In this document: piece by piece, positions 21,191 to 33,300 of the stretch | Layout: the number at the start of each line of letters is the position of its first letter | How positions within the stretch are numbered: position 1 is the first letter of the stretch | Assembly (NCBI GenBank): GCA_963920525.1 | Contig: OY986437.1 | Location: 95,515,175-95,579,174, forward strand | DNA length: 64,000 nt | From: Dichetophora obliterata | Lineage: Eukaryota; Arthropoda; Insecta; Diptera; Sciomyzidae | Direction: 5' to 3' | The notes under the pieces: model-generated | What the model saw: the letters and a program-made list of their open reading frames with translations, nothing else | What the model was told of the DNA's origin: nothing | The model's database searches: none | Program-made: the position numbers and the translations under genes

Positions 21191-22784
21191 CTTTTCCAAA
21201 TTTCTTGCCCAATGTGCAGCGCTTAAAACTGAAGGCACACAATGTTTAAACATGAACAAAATTACGAAAAAATCTACTTAAGAAAAGTAAATTTCAAAAA
21301 CGAAAAATAAAATATGAATTAAATAACATAAAAAAAAAGCTATCAAAAATAAAATGCAGCAAATTTTACATTTGCTCCTTGCGCTCGACTTAAGAACATG
21401 CTCAAAAGTTGCGTGCTTTTTTTTTACTTCCGCCTTGACTGTGGAGGAGAGACAAAAGGGTTGAGATGAGATGAGATGGTCTGAGCGTCCATAAAAAGAA
21501 ACATTCATGGATGCAATAAAGAAATTACCTTTTTTAGCAGCAGCAGCAGCAGCTGCAACAAACCGGGCATAAAGAACCAGCAACTGCTGCAAGTAATAGA
21601 CGAAAGAATAGAAAATTGAAGCCAAGTTTGTGGCAGGTTAAGCAGGAGTGAGTGGATAGGTTAAGGTAAAAATTAATTTTAAAATTCATGGCGAACAAAA
21701 AAGATAACAAATTAAAAGAATGCAGTTGTGCAGCTAGAGCTAGAGATAGCCAGAAGAAGAAAAAAATCCAATTTCGTGATAAGCTACGAAGAAGCTACAG
21801 CGATGAAAGAAAGCGAATTTTGTTGTTCTATTCAGGAAAATAATAAACTAATTAACACTTGTAATCTATTTAGGATACACAGAAAATTTTCATTTCTACT
21901 CTAATTACACTGTAATTGGAGATCATTTGCAGCATACTTTAAGGTGCACTTCTTAAAAAGACTTTCATTAAAGCATTTCATTAACTAGTAATCTGACAGA
22001 CCTAAAGCTAGGCAAACAAGCAACTCAGCAGGCAGTCAGTTAGATTTTCAAAATGCTGGACCAACAGACAGATGCAAACAATTCTTCAAATAAACAAACA
22101 AATCTTCTAGTCTGAAGAGCAGCCAGCAAATAATTCGCATTCATTGTCTTCATTGAGTTAAAAAACAACAAGAAAACAAAAAACAGGAAAATTATGAAAG
22201 AGATTGAGAGCGAGAGTGAGTGGAGCACAAAGCAAGCGCACGAAAGCTTCTTACTATTTAATTTCAAATTGACTGTGCGTTCCGCCTAATAATATGCTAC
22301 GTCGACTTTTGACTATTGTTTGCTAGAAATATTTATTTTTCGCATTTTCCATCGCTTTTCATGTTTATTTTTTATCCATAAATTTTTGCAACAAAGTTGT
22401 GCACTTTCATCTTGATAAATGAACGTATTTTCAGTTTTGGCTAGCTGTTGTCTAGGAAATCAATCTGTCAAGAGGACGAAGTACCAGACTACTTTGATTA
22501 AAACTGCAAACAATTACAATTATTTACGTATTTTTATTATGATTTGCTATTTGTTGTGCGAGATCGTTAAAGAGAACGCCTTACAAAGATAAGAGTTTCT
22601 AAGCAAAAAAGAATAAAGTAAAAGGAAAAACATTGAAACTTAAATAAAGAAAGTCTAAAGTCCTTATCAGTGTTACCAAATAGTGTGATTTTTTAGAATG
22701 CAATCCGATAATTCTGCCGAAATTTTTTAAAATTTTTTCATTTCTTAAAATATTTTTCCATGTTTTCGGATATTCATTAAAGTC
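21191..22784. other. Apparently single-copy non-coding DNA with CAG run
   Basis: A short CAG/CTG microsatellite lies at 21537-21556. The minus-strand open frame over it (21278-21625) is driven by it (a run of seven Ala). The rest shows no repeat partner in the window. Confidence 0.4.
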
Positions 22785-23036
22785 TTAACCCTTGGACAAA
22801 CTGGCCAGGCATATTTAATTTTTGAGCGTTAATTAAACATACTTCTAGTTTAGGTAGATACCTGTATTTCCCGGTAGCCGCCTAAAATATTGTTGGATTT
22901 CTATCTTTTTTAAAAAAAAAACTAAAATATCGTTCCAACACAAAGAAAACTGTAAAAAATTCCCTCTCGAAAAAAAACATATGCCTAGCCAGACCCCTAT
23001 ACAATTTATGTGAAATAAATTATTGATATACACATT

Positions 23037-23160
23037 TTGGGTTATTTTTCTGCAAATACAATGCAGATAGTTGTTTTCAGGTATTTTTTTTATATTTTGG
23101 TTTGTTTTTATGTGAATTCAATGCAGATGTTTGCTTCCAGGTTTGTGATTTTGGTTTTGA
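23037..23160 (+). repeat. Imperfect ~60-bp tandem repeat in piggyBac leader
   Basis: CAATGCAGATAGTTGTTTTC near 23058 and CAATGCAGATGTTTGCTTCC near 23119 head two diverged units, both followed by AGGT.TTT. They lie between the left end and the transposase start. Confidence 0.5.
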
Positions 23161-23258
23161 GTTCAGTTAGTATATTATTGAATGCTGAACATACAACATC
23201 GACAGTCCGAAATATAAATTTTTTGTGCGGAAACTAAAGTGAAATTATTACTATTGTT

Positions 23259-25098
23259 ATGGCAGAGGATTTAAAATTTGTGTACAATACGCGCTTGCGT
23301 ACAGGCAGCCTTACTGATAATTTCCAACAATAACTATCATCAGTGTTACAGCGTGATTTCGCACCTCACACAGAAGCAGACGAAGAACTAGATTTATTTA
23401 AAGACCAAAGCGGTGAAAACACAGATTTTGTGCCCGAAGTTGACGCCTCGGCCATTGAATATGAATTGGAAATTGAAGCAAATGAAATATTCGACAGCGA
23501 TGAAGAATCCGAAGAAGAAAGTGAGAATGCACCAACTCAAGCTGCAGACGGTTTTTTGCTTGGAAAAGATGGTACCAAGTGGAGTACAGCTGAACCCGCT
23601 ACAGTGAGATTCCGCCAGCACAACATCATGCGTTTCAGAGGTGGACCAAAAACAAACCTGATCACTTCGCTTGAGGTATTCAAGCTTTTCTTTTCACCGA
23701 ATATTACGTTCATTATCGTAACACAAACAAATCGATATGGAGAACGCAAATGGTTACACGCAAATGGAACGCAGAACATGCAAACTGCACACCACGAGTA
23801 TGGTTTGATATGACAAGTGTTGAGCTTGACGCTTTTATTGGGATACTATTGGCTTTTGGTGTCAGTCATAATACTATGCAGCTCTCAATATTGATGTGGC
23901 AAACTGATGCAATCCAATATTCTGTGCAGCCATGTCATATACACGATTTGCTACTTTAATGTGATGTATTCGATATGAGGATAGTCGTACGCGCGCATTT
24001 CGTCAACAAACCGACAAAGCTGCTCCCATTCGGGACATATGGAACTTCTTAAATAACAATCTTGCCAGTAATTTTGAACCATAAGAAAGTGTAACCATCG
24101 ATGAGCAGCTATTTCCATACCGTGGGCATACAAACTTCACGCAATATATCCCATAAAAGCCTGCAAAGTATGGCATAAAAGTATGGTGGGCATGCGATGC
24201 GAAAACCAAATATCCGTTGCAAGGAAAACTGTACACTGGTAAAGAGGGAGAACAACGAGAGACAAACCAATGCAAAAATGTGCTCATGAGTTTGGCTAAT
24301 CGATACGCCAACAGCGGCAGAACTATTATTGCTGATAACTTCTTTACAACATTAGACGCAGCTAAACATCTTTTGTCGATTGGACTATCATTAGATCCAA
24401 CAAAAGGTGTCTTCCCAAAGAAGTGAAAAAAGACAGCAAACGGCCAGTGCTTTCATCTGTGTTCGGTTTCTATGATAACCTTGTATAACTGTGCAGCTAC
24501 GTTCCAAAGAAGAACAAATCAGTAAATCTACTATCCACTATACACCACACCGAGAAAGTTGAAGGCGTAGCAAAAAAGCTGGAAGCTATATTATTTTACA
24601 ATTCAACAAAGGCATACAATGGACCAAATGGTAACGCATTACTCCACAAAACGGTCAACCAGACGTTGCCCATTAACATTTTTTTGCAACATGATAGACG
24701 TCATGGGATTAGCCGCTTACATCATATGCAATGAAAATACATTAGGAACCAGAAAAGAGAAGCGACGAATGCTCTTGAACACGCTGAGTAAACAATGGGT
24801 GCTTGCTAATACTGAAAATAGCATGAACAGCAACCATGTTTTGGGACAACATTCAACCCGTTTGGTCATTGAATCTTTCTTTGGAAGGCCGTTGAATATT
24901 CCCAGCATTATGCTGCCTATCCAACAAAGCGGCCTTAGTACATTGAATTCCAGAAAAGATTGCAGAATTTGTGCCACGCAAGACGAAAAGCTGCGTAGGA
25001 AGACACGTTTCTACTGCACCAAATGCACTAGTCCTGTGTGCCAACAACATTCTAAAGTTGATTTAACTTGTTTTTCATGCATACCACAAAATGAATAA
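23259..25098 (+). pseudogene. piggyBac transposase pseudogene
   Basis: Starts at ATG 23259 (MAEDLKFVYN). An in-frame TAA follows at 23331, then an acidic N-terminal region (DSDEESEEESENAP) and WSTAEPATVRFRQHNIMRF, a hallmark of the family. The DDE domain follows in changing frames: TIDEQLFPYRG carries the first Asp (24100) and VWWACDAKTKYPL the second (24196). Before MDQMVTHYSTKRSTRR a small deletion removes the residues expected to hold the third catalytic Asp and shifts the frame. The C-terminus keeps a Cys/His-rich domain (CRICATQ, FYCTKCTSPVCQQH, CFSC), as in many piggyBac proteins. At least four frameshifts (about 23760, 23950, 24427 and 24610) and internal stops make it non-functional. 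It would have cut and pasted at TTAA. Confidence 0.85.
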
Positions 25099-25306
25099 AC
25101 ATTTTTTTACATTTAGGTAGCTACATATATCAACAAATAAAAAAAAAATTAAAGACAAAAATAATAAACGAGAAATTCAAAGTTACGGTATCCTTTTTGC
25201 CATACAAATGCGTAAAAACGTATAGGGTTCTGGTCAGGCATATGTGTTTGTTCAAATGTTTCAGAATATGCGTTTGACGGGGGGTTAAAAGAATGTGTGT
25301 ATCTAG

Positions 25307-26047
25307 CAGAGTTGGGTGTAGTGCACTAAATGCTGAGTGCACTAAGCCTTTCACTAGCACTAAAATATAATGAAAGAAATTATATTTTTCACTATTTTTT
25401 TACCAGCTTAGTGATAGTGAAGAGATACTTTACTATCACTAAGCTGGTTTTTAGGGTAGGGATTTTAGTGATAGTCTTATATTGCTGCACTATAACTAAG
25501 TTGAGTTGTAGTTACTAAATCTCCACTACACTCAAATAGTGCAAAATTTTGAGCAGTCACTACATGAAAGCTGCAATTGAAAGTGTTTCCACTCAACTTC
25601 CAAATATGACTGATTAAGAAACTATTTCAGTCAGACTTGAATTAAAAAGATCTATAATTAAGAAGAACTATTTATCGAGATTTAGGTCAGATATGTTTAT
25701 GAAGAAAACAACAACAACAGCTCTGAATGAGCAATACTAAAAATAAACTATTCGCATTTTCTTTCAATTGAATGAAAACTTTCTGTGTTTTACTACTGTT
25801 AGTACAGGTATTTTTTTTGCACTATTAATTTAGTGGAAAAAAAGTTGCACTAAGCTGTAGAATTTTTTTTTTCCTCTATTTTGATATGAATTTGAGTGAA
25901 GAAATTTTCACTATCACTATCATTCATGTAAAGTGAGGCTTATATTTTTTAATTCATCAGTAAAACTAATAGAAGATGGAGAATAATTTTACACTATCAG
26001 TATATGTAAGCTGAAACTGCAAATTTAGTGCACTACGCCCATCTCTG
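25307..26047. mobile_element. 741-bp hAT MITE with AGTG/CACT hairpins
   Basis: A perfect 8-bp duplication GTATCTAG lies at 25299-25306 and 26048-26055. The ends are CAGAGTTGGGTGTAGTGCAC and (reverse complement) CAGAGATGGGCGTAGTGCAC. The interior is rich in TAGTGATAGTGA/TCACTATCACTA, including a stem of about 21 bp around ACCAGCTTAGTGATAGTGAA at 25403-25450. The 8-bp target and CAGAG start identify a hAT-type non-autonomous element. It lies only about 10 bp from the piggyBac right TTAA. Confidence 0.85.
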
Positions 26048-26055
26048 GTATCTAG

Positions 26056-27640
26056 CCGTCATACATAAGTATCGTATGTCTTGCTTTTTACAGGATACTC
26101 CTGTTTTCCGACCTAAATCCTGCGTCCGGAATTTTTGAACAAAATCCGCTAAACTCCTCCTTTTACCCTATTCTTATCTTTATCCTATTTTACCGGAAAA
26201 TTCATGTACCGAAAATCTAAATTTTTTTTATATCGTCATTTATAAATTGGGACTTAAGGCTGCCAACACGAGTCGAATAATCTAAATGTCAAAAACGCAT
26301 ACTCTTATGCTGCCGTCCTAAGAAAGAAAGTCACAAACGCCAAAATTTCAAAATGTAGAAAAGGGCAGATTCGGAACCGTGAATAAGTTTCTGATTTATG
26401 TGTTAAGCTAAAATTACCCATTTCCAACTCCAAATGACTGAAAAATTTAAGTAAAGTGGTCACTTCTAGTGTGTTTCTTAGAAAGTTAAAAAAACGTAAA
26501 AGCTCAAAACTCAAAATCTCAAAACTACTCAAATGAAGATATGACATTTTTACTTAGTAATGATATGGTCTAATTATGTTCGCGTAACGTGACGCAACGT
26601 GACCGAAGCAAGTTGCAGATTGCACGTAGTAAATTTCGTGTTGATTATGCAGACGTTTTCAACTTAAAAAACTTTTGTTTACGAAAATTACAGATTTTTT
26701 AATTGACGGCAAAATTATATTTATAAGCAAATTTACCGCACTAGAATCAAATAGAGAACAAAAAAATAATTGTGCGTTAAATGTCACAATTTATCAGCAA
26801 ATTTACCGCATATAAACTTTTGCCATGAAATGCAGCTATCGCAAAATCGTAGAATGACGTAGAGTTTAAGGTGAAATTTAACTTTTTATTTGTTTATCTT
26901 AACCCCTAAATGCTCACTGTATCTTTAAAGATACAACCATTGAAAAAATTCCCATTCCTTTCTTTTGAGTTTAAGTATAATGAAAACAGCACAAAAGCGT
27001 TAAGAAAGCCCAACCGTTTATTATAAAATACATTTTTGTAAAAAATTTATTAAATGGTTCGTTTAATTGATGTTAAAGTAGAAAAATATAAATGGAGCAG
27101 AGTTTAATAAAATCAATTATTTACCGTGTAAAACTTCAGAACAGAATTGTAATTGAGGTCCAATAAAAATATTAGGCAGTGGAAATGTATCTAGTAGTCA
27201 AAATGTATCTAGTAGTTATACAAAATTGAAAAAAATATGGGTCATTTTAGGGACCATTCAATTCATTGTATATAATACAGTATTATATTTTAAAACAGGA
27301 TCACCATAGTCGATGAGTATGAAGAAAAAAAAACGCACCAAGTACAATGGGTGAATTTAAAAGCAAACGACTTTTTCCTGTCCTGGCTTTTTCAGTCTTC
27401 TATTTAAAAAAATAAGCACAAAACTAAACTTAAAACAACACGATTAAAAATCGTTACAAGTCTTGAGTGTTGTTTTAACAGCAAACGTCCTTGCCGCCGA
27501 ATTATTTAACCTTTTTTTTAGTTTTATTAAAAATTTTAGCCTAGGACAACTAAATTATCAAATTTTGAACTTCAGAAAAGGTGTTGGGAGAAAATAAAAC
27601 TTGACAAGGTACGGGATGAAGAGTACAAACGAAAGGATCA
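26056..27640. other. Non-coding, AT-rich
   Basis: A short direct repeat, AGCAAATTTACCGCA, occurs at about 26727 and 26797. Otherwise no supported feature. Confidence 0.4.
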
Positions 27641-28682
27641 CAATTATACTCTAGGAGGTAGCGTTGCATTTGAACAAGTCATTTTATTCTGGCTGAAATT
27701 CATTGCAGTAATAGTTTTCTCCCAATGCATATGGGATATGAGCGTCAGCAGCTCCAGTAGTGGTGGAGCTAAGGTTGATCGCCTGTCAAAGTTGTACAAA
27801 AAATTTATGGCACAAGTAATTTTATTCCGCGCCAAACTTCGTGGGATGGATTTTAAGATAATTTTGAACAAAAAAATAATAGTCAGCTGCTATGCAGAGG
27901 ATGGATTAAACGTCAGTCACGAGTATGAACTTGTTAAAAATGTTGAAGCATTAAGCCATTTTATGCCTTATGAATTTTATACAAGTGATTTTTTTATACT
28001 TTTACAATAACAAAGAATTGAGAATAAATGTTTATTTTTTGTTATATTATCCATTTTGGTTCCATTGTGTCCGAAGTGTTGCCAGTTGTCTTTAATTTTG
28101 TTTTATGAAAAAATTCCTGCATGTGGCCATAACAACAGTGGCCAGTTCAAAGTTGATGGATATTAAAGTTGAAAAAATTATAAATTTCTCTGTTACATCC
28201 ATATATTTTGAAATTCACCCACATAGACACATAAAAAGTTAAAACGTTTGTATATTGTTTTCTTATAAAAAAAAAATTCCAAAATAAACCTTAGAAATTA
28301 AGCCGGAGCACCAGACTACATCCTTAAATAAGGTAAAAATATAACTGGTTTCAGGAGGAAATCTTTCTCCATGCTTATCGCGTTCAAGATTTGGATCACC
28401 AAGATTTGGAAGGAAAAATACTTTTTATTTCAAACCAAATACTTTATAGATACTTACTAGCGAAGTCAATCCCGCGATCCCGAACGATTTAAGCCCTTTT
28501 AGTTCCCGGGATTGTCTTTCCTGGATCCCGGGATTTTTAAAAAATAAAATTTCTATTACAAATATTCATGTAAATGCAAAAATTTCATTTTAAGTTTATA
28601 TGAATATAGAATTAGAAAAAACTTTTATTAAGGCTGAAAAAGATTGTTAGGAGGATAAGCGTGAATCACTGGAGCAAAGACC

Positions 28683-28904
28683 TTGCAAAGTTTTAGAAGA
28701 GTTTGCAACATCGGGATGTCAGCTATATATTTAAAAATTGTCAGATACTTAGGAAATAATATTGTTAATCATGATCGAAAATTACAAATTTCTTACGATG
28801 ATCGTACAACTATTTATCCAACTAGCATAGAATCAGAACGGTGCCTCTCATCAGCGGGTTATATTTGTAATAATATTCGAACAAAACTCTCTAATAAAAA
28901 ATAA
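28683..28904 (+). pseudogene. hAT transposase C-terminal fragment
   Basis: The frame reads IYPTSIESERCLSSAGYICN then IRTKLSNKK. The pattern P(T)S..SER.FS.AG.I....R..L is the hAT-C dimerisation motif used in transposase oligomerisation. Only about 70 residues are open. The N-terminal zinc finger and the DDE part were not recognised upstream, so this is a remnant of the surrounding element. Confidence 0.7.
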
Positions 28905-29725
28905 AAAGAGTTGATCTGCTTAATGCATAACTTTAAAAATAATTAAAACAACTAATTTAATTTGAAAAGTCTTTTCCAACCTTAATTTGCCTTAAACACA
29001 AAAAAACATAAACATAAACACAAAAAAAAACGTAAAAAATAAGTGTAACATTTATATAGTAATACTTAAACTGTTCTGTCTTTTTTTATATTTTTTGTTC
29101 TTCAACCCTTTCAATGGATAGGCTAAGCTTAGAACAAAATAATTTTTTTGAGGTAATATTCCTATAGTTTAGGCCTTTAAAATATGAGAAAAACATACCT
29201 CTCAATTGAACCTGCGGTACTTTCGTTTTACAAGCTTGTACAACGAAAAAATTGTTTTGCTCCTGTTCGGCACAAAGTATGTTTTTTAATCTTTTAAAGG
29301 TCTCTCAACCCTTTACATTTTTGTTTTTTAAACCATCTTAATATTCTTATCATTAAAGCCATAAAAAGATAAAAAAAATATAAATTTGATCTTTGTCAGA
29401 TTATTTTTTATTATTCAAAACTTATTATTATTATTCAAATAATAGGCCAAACTTTTTTTGCTTTTCTTCGCCACAAAAACGAAAATCCAACTGACTTTAA
29501 TGTCAAATATATCTCTAAATTTATTTTTATAATGTTGGTACATTTTTTTTTTATAGAACCAAACGGTTAGATTTAAAAAAAAAACTTTGCAAAAGAAATA
29601 CATATAAAAATTACTTCTGACGTTTAGGCAAATTCTGATATTTGGCAAATCCACTGAAAGGGTTAAATTAATACAATGTTATAGTCATTAATATTATTTA
29701 TGTTTTTTTGTGTTTATTAACAATA

Positions 29726-30140
29726 AGGGTATTTACAATTGTGTATACTAGTATGGTTTTTTTTTCCATAGTTGAAAATCACAACATTGAGCACCCTTTA
29801 AAATAGAATTTGTGGTTGGGAAGCTCCCACTATAGCTTTTTATTACTATGCAAACAAATTAACTATCTAATTTGATATATTTTATTAATATTTGGCATAA
29901 AAAGTTAAACTTGCATTTTGAGCTTTTCTAATTTTTGCAATTAGAAAATAACTGGCAACCGATCAGTTTTTTATTGAACTTTAAAAGCCACGTTCGTTAA
30001 ACATATCATTGGGCTACTCAAAATTACCACACTTTTGGTTTTTGGAAACAAGAAAAAATATAAAAACCGCTCGGTAAAGTGTGGTACAACACCACGGGGT
30101 TTTTTAACTACACTGAAAACTACGCAATTGTGAATACCCT
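29726..30140. mobile_element. 415-bp MITE with AGGGTATTYACAATTG ends
   Basis: TA, then AGGGTATTTACAATTGTGTA at 29726; at the right AATTGTGAATACCCT (end 30140) and then TA. The ends match for about 16 bp with one mismatch. TA target; non-coding interior. Confidence 0.65.
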
Positions 30141-30363
30141 TAATGTGTTTTGTTTTGTTTTTGTTACTTTATAAATGAATTAATTTACATTTCTTTGTTT
30201 CAAGTAATAAATAACAAAAAAATTGTATTAAAAACGTTTTGAATTACTTACTTCTTAAAATTTTCAATCCCGAACTAGTCCCAGGATCTCGGGATTGAGA
30301 TTTTCAATCCCGATAATCCCTGCATCGAGAAAAGCTTTTCTAAATTATGTTGGCAGCACTGCT

Positions 30364-30613
30364 TTATCGACCCAATTTAGTTTAGGTCACATTTAGATCA
30401 ATTCGCACATAGCCTAAGATGTTTATAAAATTGGAATATGGGATGTGTGCGAATTGATCTAAATGCGACCTAAACTAAATAGTGTCGATAAGGCAGAGAC
30501 TCCAAATTAGGGAAGCATTTGAGTAGCTCGAGAATTACCTAAATTATTTAGAAATAACTACCTTATAGACACAATTTAGTTTAGGTCGCATTTAGATCAA
30601 TTCGCACACAGCC
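30364..30613. repeat. Three-copy inverted/direct 50-bp repeat
   Basis: Segments at 30364-30413 (+), 30444-30492 (-) and 30562-30613 (+) share AATTTAGTTTAGGTC.CATTT and AGATCAATTCGCACA. The first two form a hairpin with a loop of about 30 bases. Probably a foldback MITE with one duplicated arm. Confidence 0.7.
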
Positions 30614-30619
30614 ATAATG

Positions 30620-31525
30620 TAGTAACAAATGAAAGATATTTTAAATACCCTTTAATTAAATATGCTCTTAATTTAAATCAATTCATAAAAACATGTTTTA
30701 TTTGCAATAACGTGGGATCTTCTTTTCGAAATTCACTAAAAATAATAAACTATCGATAAGTTAACAACGGTGTTACAGAATAATTTTTTAACCTAATATT
30801 TGGAATCAGCATCCGGTTTTAAATAATGATTTTCTAATGGTTTCTCTAGATCAGAATTGCTGTTGCATAGTGTAATCATTTAATTGATTCAGGTAATCAT
30901 TGATAAAATAAATCTAAGAACCCGAGGTATATTAATCCAGGTACTATTAATAAACTGTTAGTCCTGGGAATATAATGTCAAACAGGGGAAATGACAATAA
31001 CCAATGTTGCTTCTGTACTAAAAACAAAAAAAGGGGCATTTTATTTTTTAATGGCACAACTAGTTTACATATATTTTCAAGATTATGGAACTGTTTGAAA
31101 GAAAATATTTGCAAATATAAAATTTTATTAACCGTATAGCAATTTAAATGTTTATTATTTAAAATAGTTTTTTAAAATATTTATTTAAAATAGTTTGATG
31201 CAAAATTCGAAAATCAACATTTCACACTATTTGAGTGAATTCCCAAAGTTACGCCACAGCACTCAACCCACTGTTGACGCTTGAGTGGATTCCGTGGTGC
31301 TGAAAAAAGTCGTATGAACGACTTTGCGTAGCACACCCTGCACACCACACACACAGAATGACTTGACATTTTTTAAATATTTTTTTTTAACAGAAAAAAG
31401 AGTTTTAAACACAAATTAACACAACAAGCACAACAATCAGAAAAATTAAATAATCGACACTTTCGTCTTGAATGACAAGTTAATTAAAACAATAAAAAAC
31501 AGCATGCTCAAAAAAAAGCATTTTC
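30620..31525. other. Non-coding, AT-rich
   Basis: No frame or repeat partner could be supported. A slightly GC-richer stretch at 31230-31360 (GCACACCCTGCACACCACAC) is unexplained. Confidence 0.35.
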
Positions 31526-31550
31526 TACACGGTTAGAAATATTGTACTAA

Positions 31551-32086
31551 CAGCCCTATTCTGGTTGTTAGCTTAACAAGAAATATTTAAGGAGCTCTTG
31601 TTAAGCTGATTGTTATGTTATGTAAACGTTGGTATTCTTAAAAATCATTAACAACATAAAAGCTTAAAAAGCTTTTAAAGTTCACCATGCATGGTGAAAA
31701 TCGATATGCCTATTGAAAGAAGAGATGCGCTATATAAACAGATGCTTCGAGTGCAGCTTGTGACTTTGCAAGCGCTTGAAAAATTTGCCACGGCTGCTGA
31801 AAGATTTCATTTAAAACACTTAAAATAAGTAAAAAATTCTTCCATTTTTCAGTTTAATGTATTTAAACTCAATATTATATTATAATTTGCATTTTTTTAT
31901 ATTTTCACAACAATTTTCTATTTAAGCACATACATTTCATTCGTTGTTAAGACTCTTTCTGTTATTAACAAAATTGTAAGGAAAAGAGCTTTTAAATTTA
32001 CAGCTTAATACGAAACCTTAACAAATTGTTAATATTAACTATTTTGTTAATGTGGTGAGCTTAGTTAAGCTGCCAAAATAGGGCTG
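31551..32086. mobile_element. Nested 536-bp element, TAA target, CAGCCCTATT ends
   Basis: TAA at 31548-31550 and 32087-32089. Ends CAGCCCTATTCTGG and (reverse complement) CAGCCCTATTTTGG. AGCTTAACAA-type motifs occur near both ends. The 3-bp TWA target suggests PIF/Harbinger. It lies within the first 25 bp of the host element. Confidence 0.65.
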
Positions 32087-32229
32087 TAAAATTGAAACTT
32101 TTCTGTACTACATATAAGCCTACACCAGCTTTGGTTTCAAATCTAGTATTTACAAAATACTAAAAAATGGTTTTAATACAGCTTTGGTTTCAAATTTAGT
32201 ACAAGCTTGGTTTCAAAAATTTAAAAAAA

Positions 32230-32510
32230 AAATAACAAACAACGCGAGATTCGATCACACGACATTGCCTGCATTCAGCGGAAAGAACTGTTCCACAACT
32301 TTCGGGCTGAATGGTATGCTCTCACAAAACATGTTCCTTGAGATGTCACAATTTATATAGCGAAAATATTTTATGCTACTTCGCTACTTGAGCACTTTTT
32401 CGGCTAGAATGCGGCCATTGAGTTTGTTAACTCACTACTCTAACCACAGAGCTATTGGCTTATACATAAAAAGCGCGATAAACAAACATATGAACCGAGT
32501 CGCCTAATAT
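32230..32510 (-). other. Possible tRNA-related SINE remnant
   Basis: On the minus strand AGCTCTGTGGTTAGAGTAGT (near 32450) resembles an A box and GTGATCGAATCTCGC (near 32250) a B box. They are about 190 bases apart, too far for one tRNA-like head, so it is either a rearranged SINE or two partial heads. It lies inside the TA-flanked element. Confidence 0.3.
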
Positions 32511-33117
32511 TGAGTCGCAGCATTGCCAGGCCAACTTTTTACGGGTCTTAATCCAAATTTAGTATCCACATGTACTAGAATTTAGTATTATTTGTATTAA
32601 AAACAAAAAAGTAATACAGAGTTGTACTTAAATTAAAACCAAAAAGACTAAAATTGAAACCAAAAAGCTAAAATTTAAACCAAAAAGCTAAAATTGATGC
32701 TGTAATATTTCATTTGGTTTCAATTCTAGTACAAAAAAGTTTTAAATATGAGTTATTATTTGAAAAGTTTCAATTTGAAACCGCAAGGTTTAAAAACATG
32801 CAGTAATATTTTAGTGGGACTAAAATTTAGTCCAAGATTTCTAACAGTGTAAGAAAAGTTGGAGTTAAACTTTCAAAAATTCCCTAAATTTTTTTTATGT
32901 TTGAGTTTGCATTACTTGGTTTTGACATTATACTAATAAAAGCCAGCAGTGCAGTTGCGTCTCATAGTACCTGGGTAAATATACCTTGTTATAAACCTAT
33001 AAAATAAATTGAAAAGTATTTTTTTTTTCTTATGAATTGTTACTTTTTTTTATTTTCGACTGAAGTTTAAAGACCGAGTTAACACTAGAAATTGTCTGCC
33101 TGATTTTAGTTAGTACT

Positions 33118-33300
33118 TCATTCTGTAGTTTTTTCCACTAGATCGAAAATCGATTAAATTATTTTCTACGTCATCATGACGTCACTAAATCAATTACAGA
33201 GACATCCGAATTGGTTATAACTGAAAAATGACGTAAAAAGGAATTGAATCAATTCCCTATCTAGTTAAGAAAAGCTACAGAAAAGTAGTCCAACAGAAAT
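33118..33300. repeat. Imperfect palindrome (hairpin MITE candidate)
   Basis: The left arm CTGTAGTTTTTTCCACTAGA ... TTCTACGTCATC faces a right arm that, reversed, reads CTGTAGCTTTTCTTAACTAG ... TTTTTACGTCAT. Arms of ~55 bp with several mismatches; no clear target duplication. Confidence 0.45.

Larger units (their letters stand above)
22789..25284. mobile_element. Complete but dead piggyBac element (2,496 bp)
   Basis: TTAA flanks both ends (22785-22788, 25285-25288). The ends read CCCTTGGACAAAC on the left and, reverse-complemented, CCCCCCGTCAAAC on the right; 9 of 13 match. A second inverted pair sits further in: CATATGCCTAGCCAGACCCC at 22978 against GGGTTCTGGTCAGGCATATG at 25226. Length, TTAA target and C-rich ends fit piggyBac. 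The transposase gene inside is broken. Confidence 0.8.
28440..30322. mobile_element. hAT-element debris with ATCCCGGGA-type subterminal motifs
   Basis: The right end, read inward, is CAGGGATTATCGGGATTGAA (30322). CCCGGGATT and AATCCCGAGATCC motifs cluster at 28468-28545 and 30268-30322. A fragment with the hAT C-terminal dimerisation signature lies at 28683-28904. The left terminus and a target duplication were not found, so the left limit is approximate. A MITE at 29726-30140 is inserted in it. Confidence 0.5.
31528..32849. mobile_element. TA-flanked 1.32-kb element, CACNGTTAGAAAT ends
   Basis: TA at 31526-31527, then CACGGTTAGAAATATTGTAC. The right end, reverse-complemented, is CACTGTTAGAAATCTTGGAC, followed by TA at 32850-32851. 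The interior repeats TTGGTTTCAAATTTAGTAC and its inverse (CTAAAATTGAAACCAAAAAG) many times. A separate TAA-flanked element is nested at 31551-32086. The TA target fits Tc1/mariner-derived MITEs. The ends resemble those at 50758-51591. Confidence 0.65.

Noticed and set aside
21278..21625. 115-codon minus-strand gene with an Ala run
   Set aside because: The Ala run is a CAG microsatellite and the hydrophobic tail comes from A/T-rich DNA; no family resemblance.
27738..28010. 90-codon plus-strand frame (SSSSSGGAKVDRLSK)
   Set aside because: No family recognised, no splice or repeat context; a chance frame is as likely.
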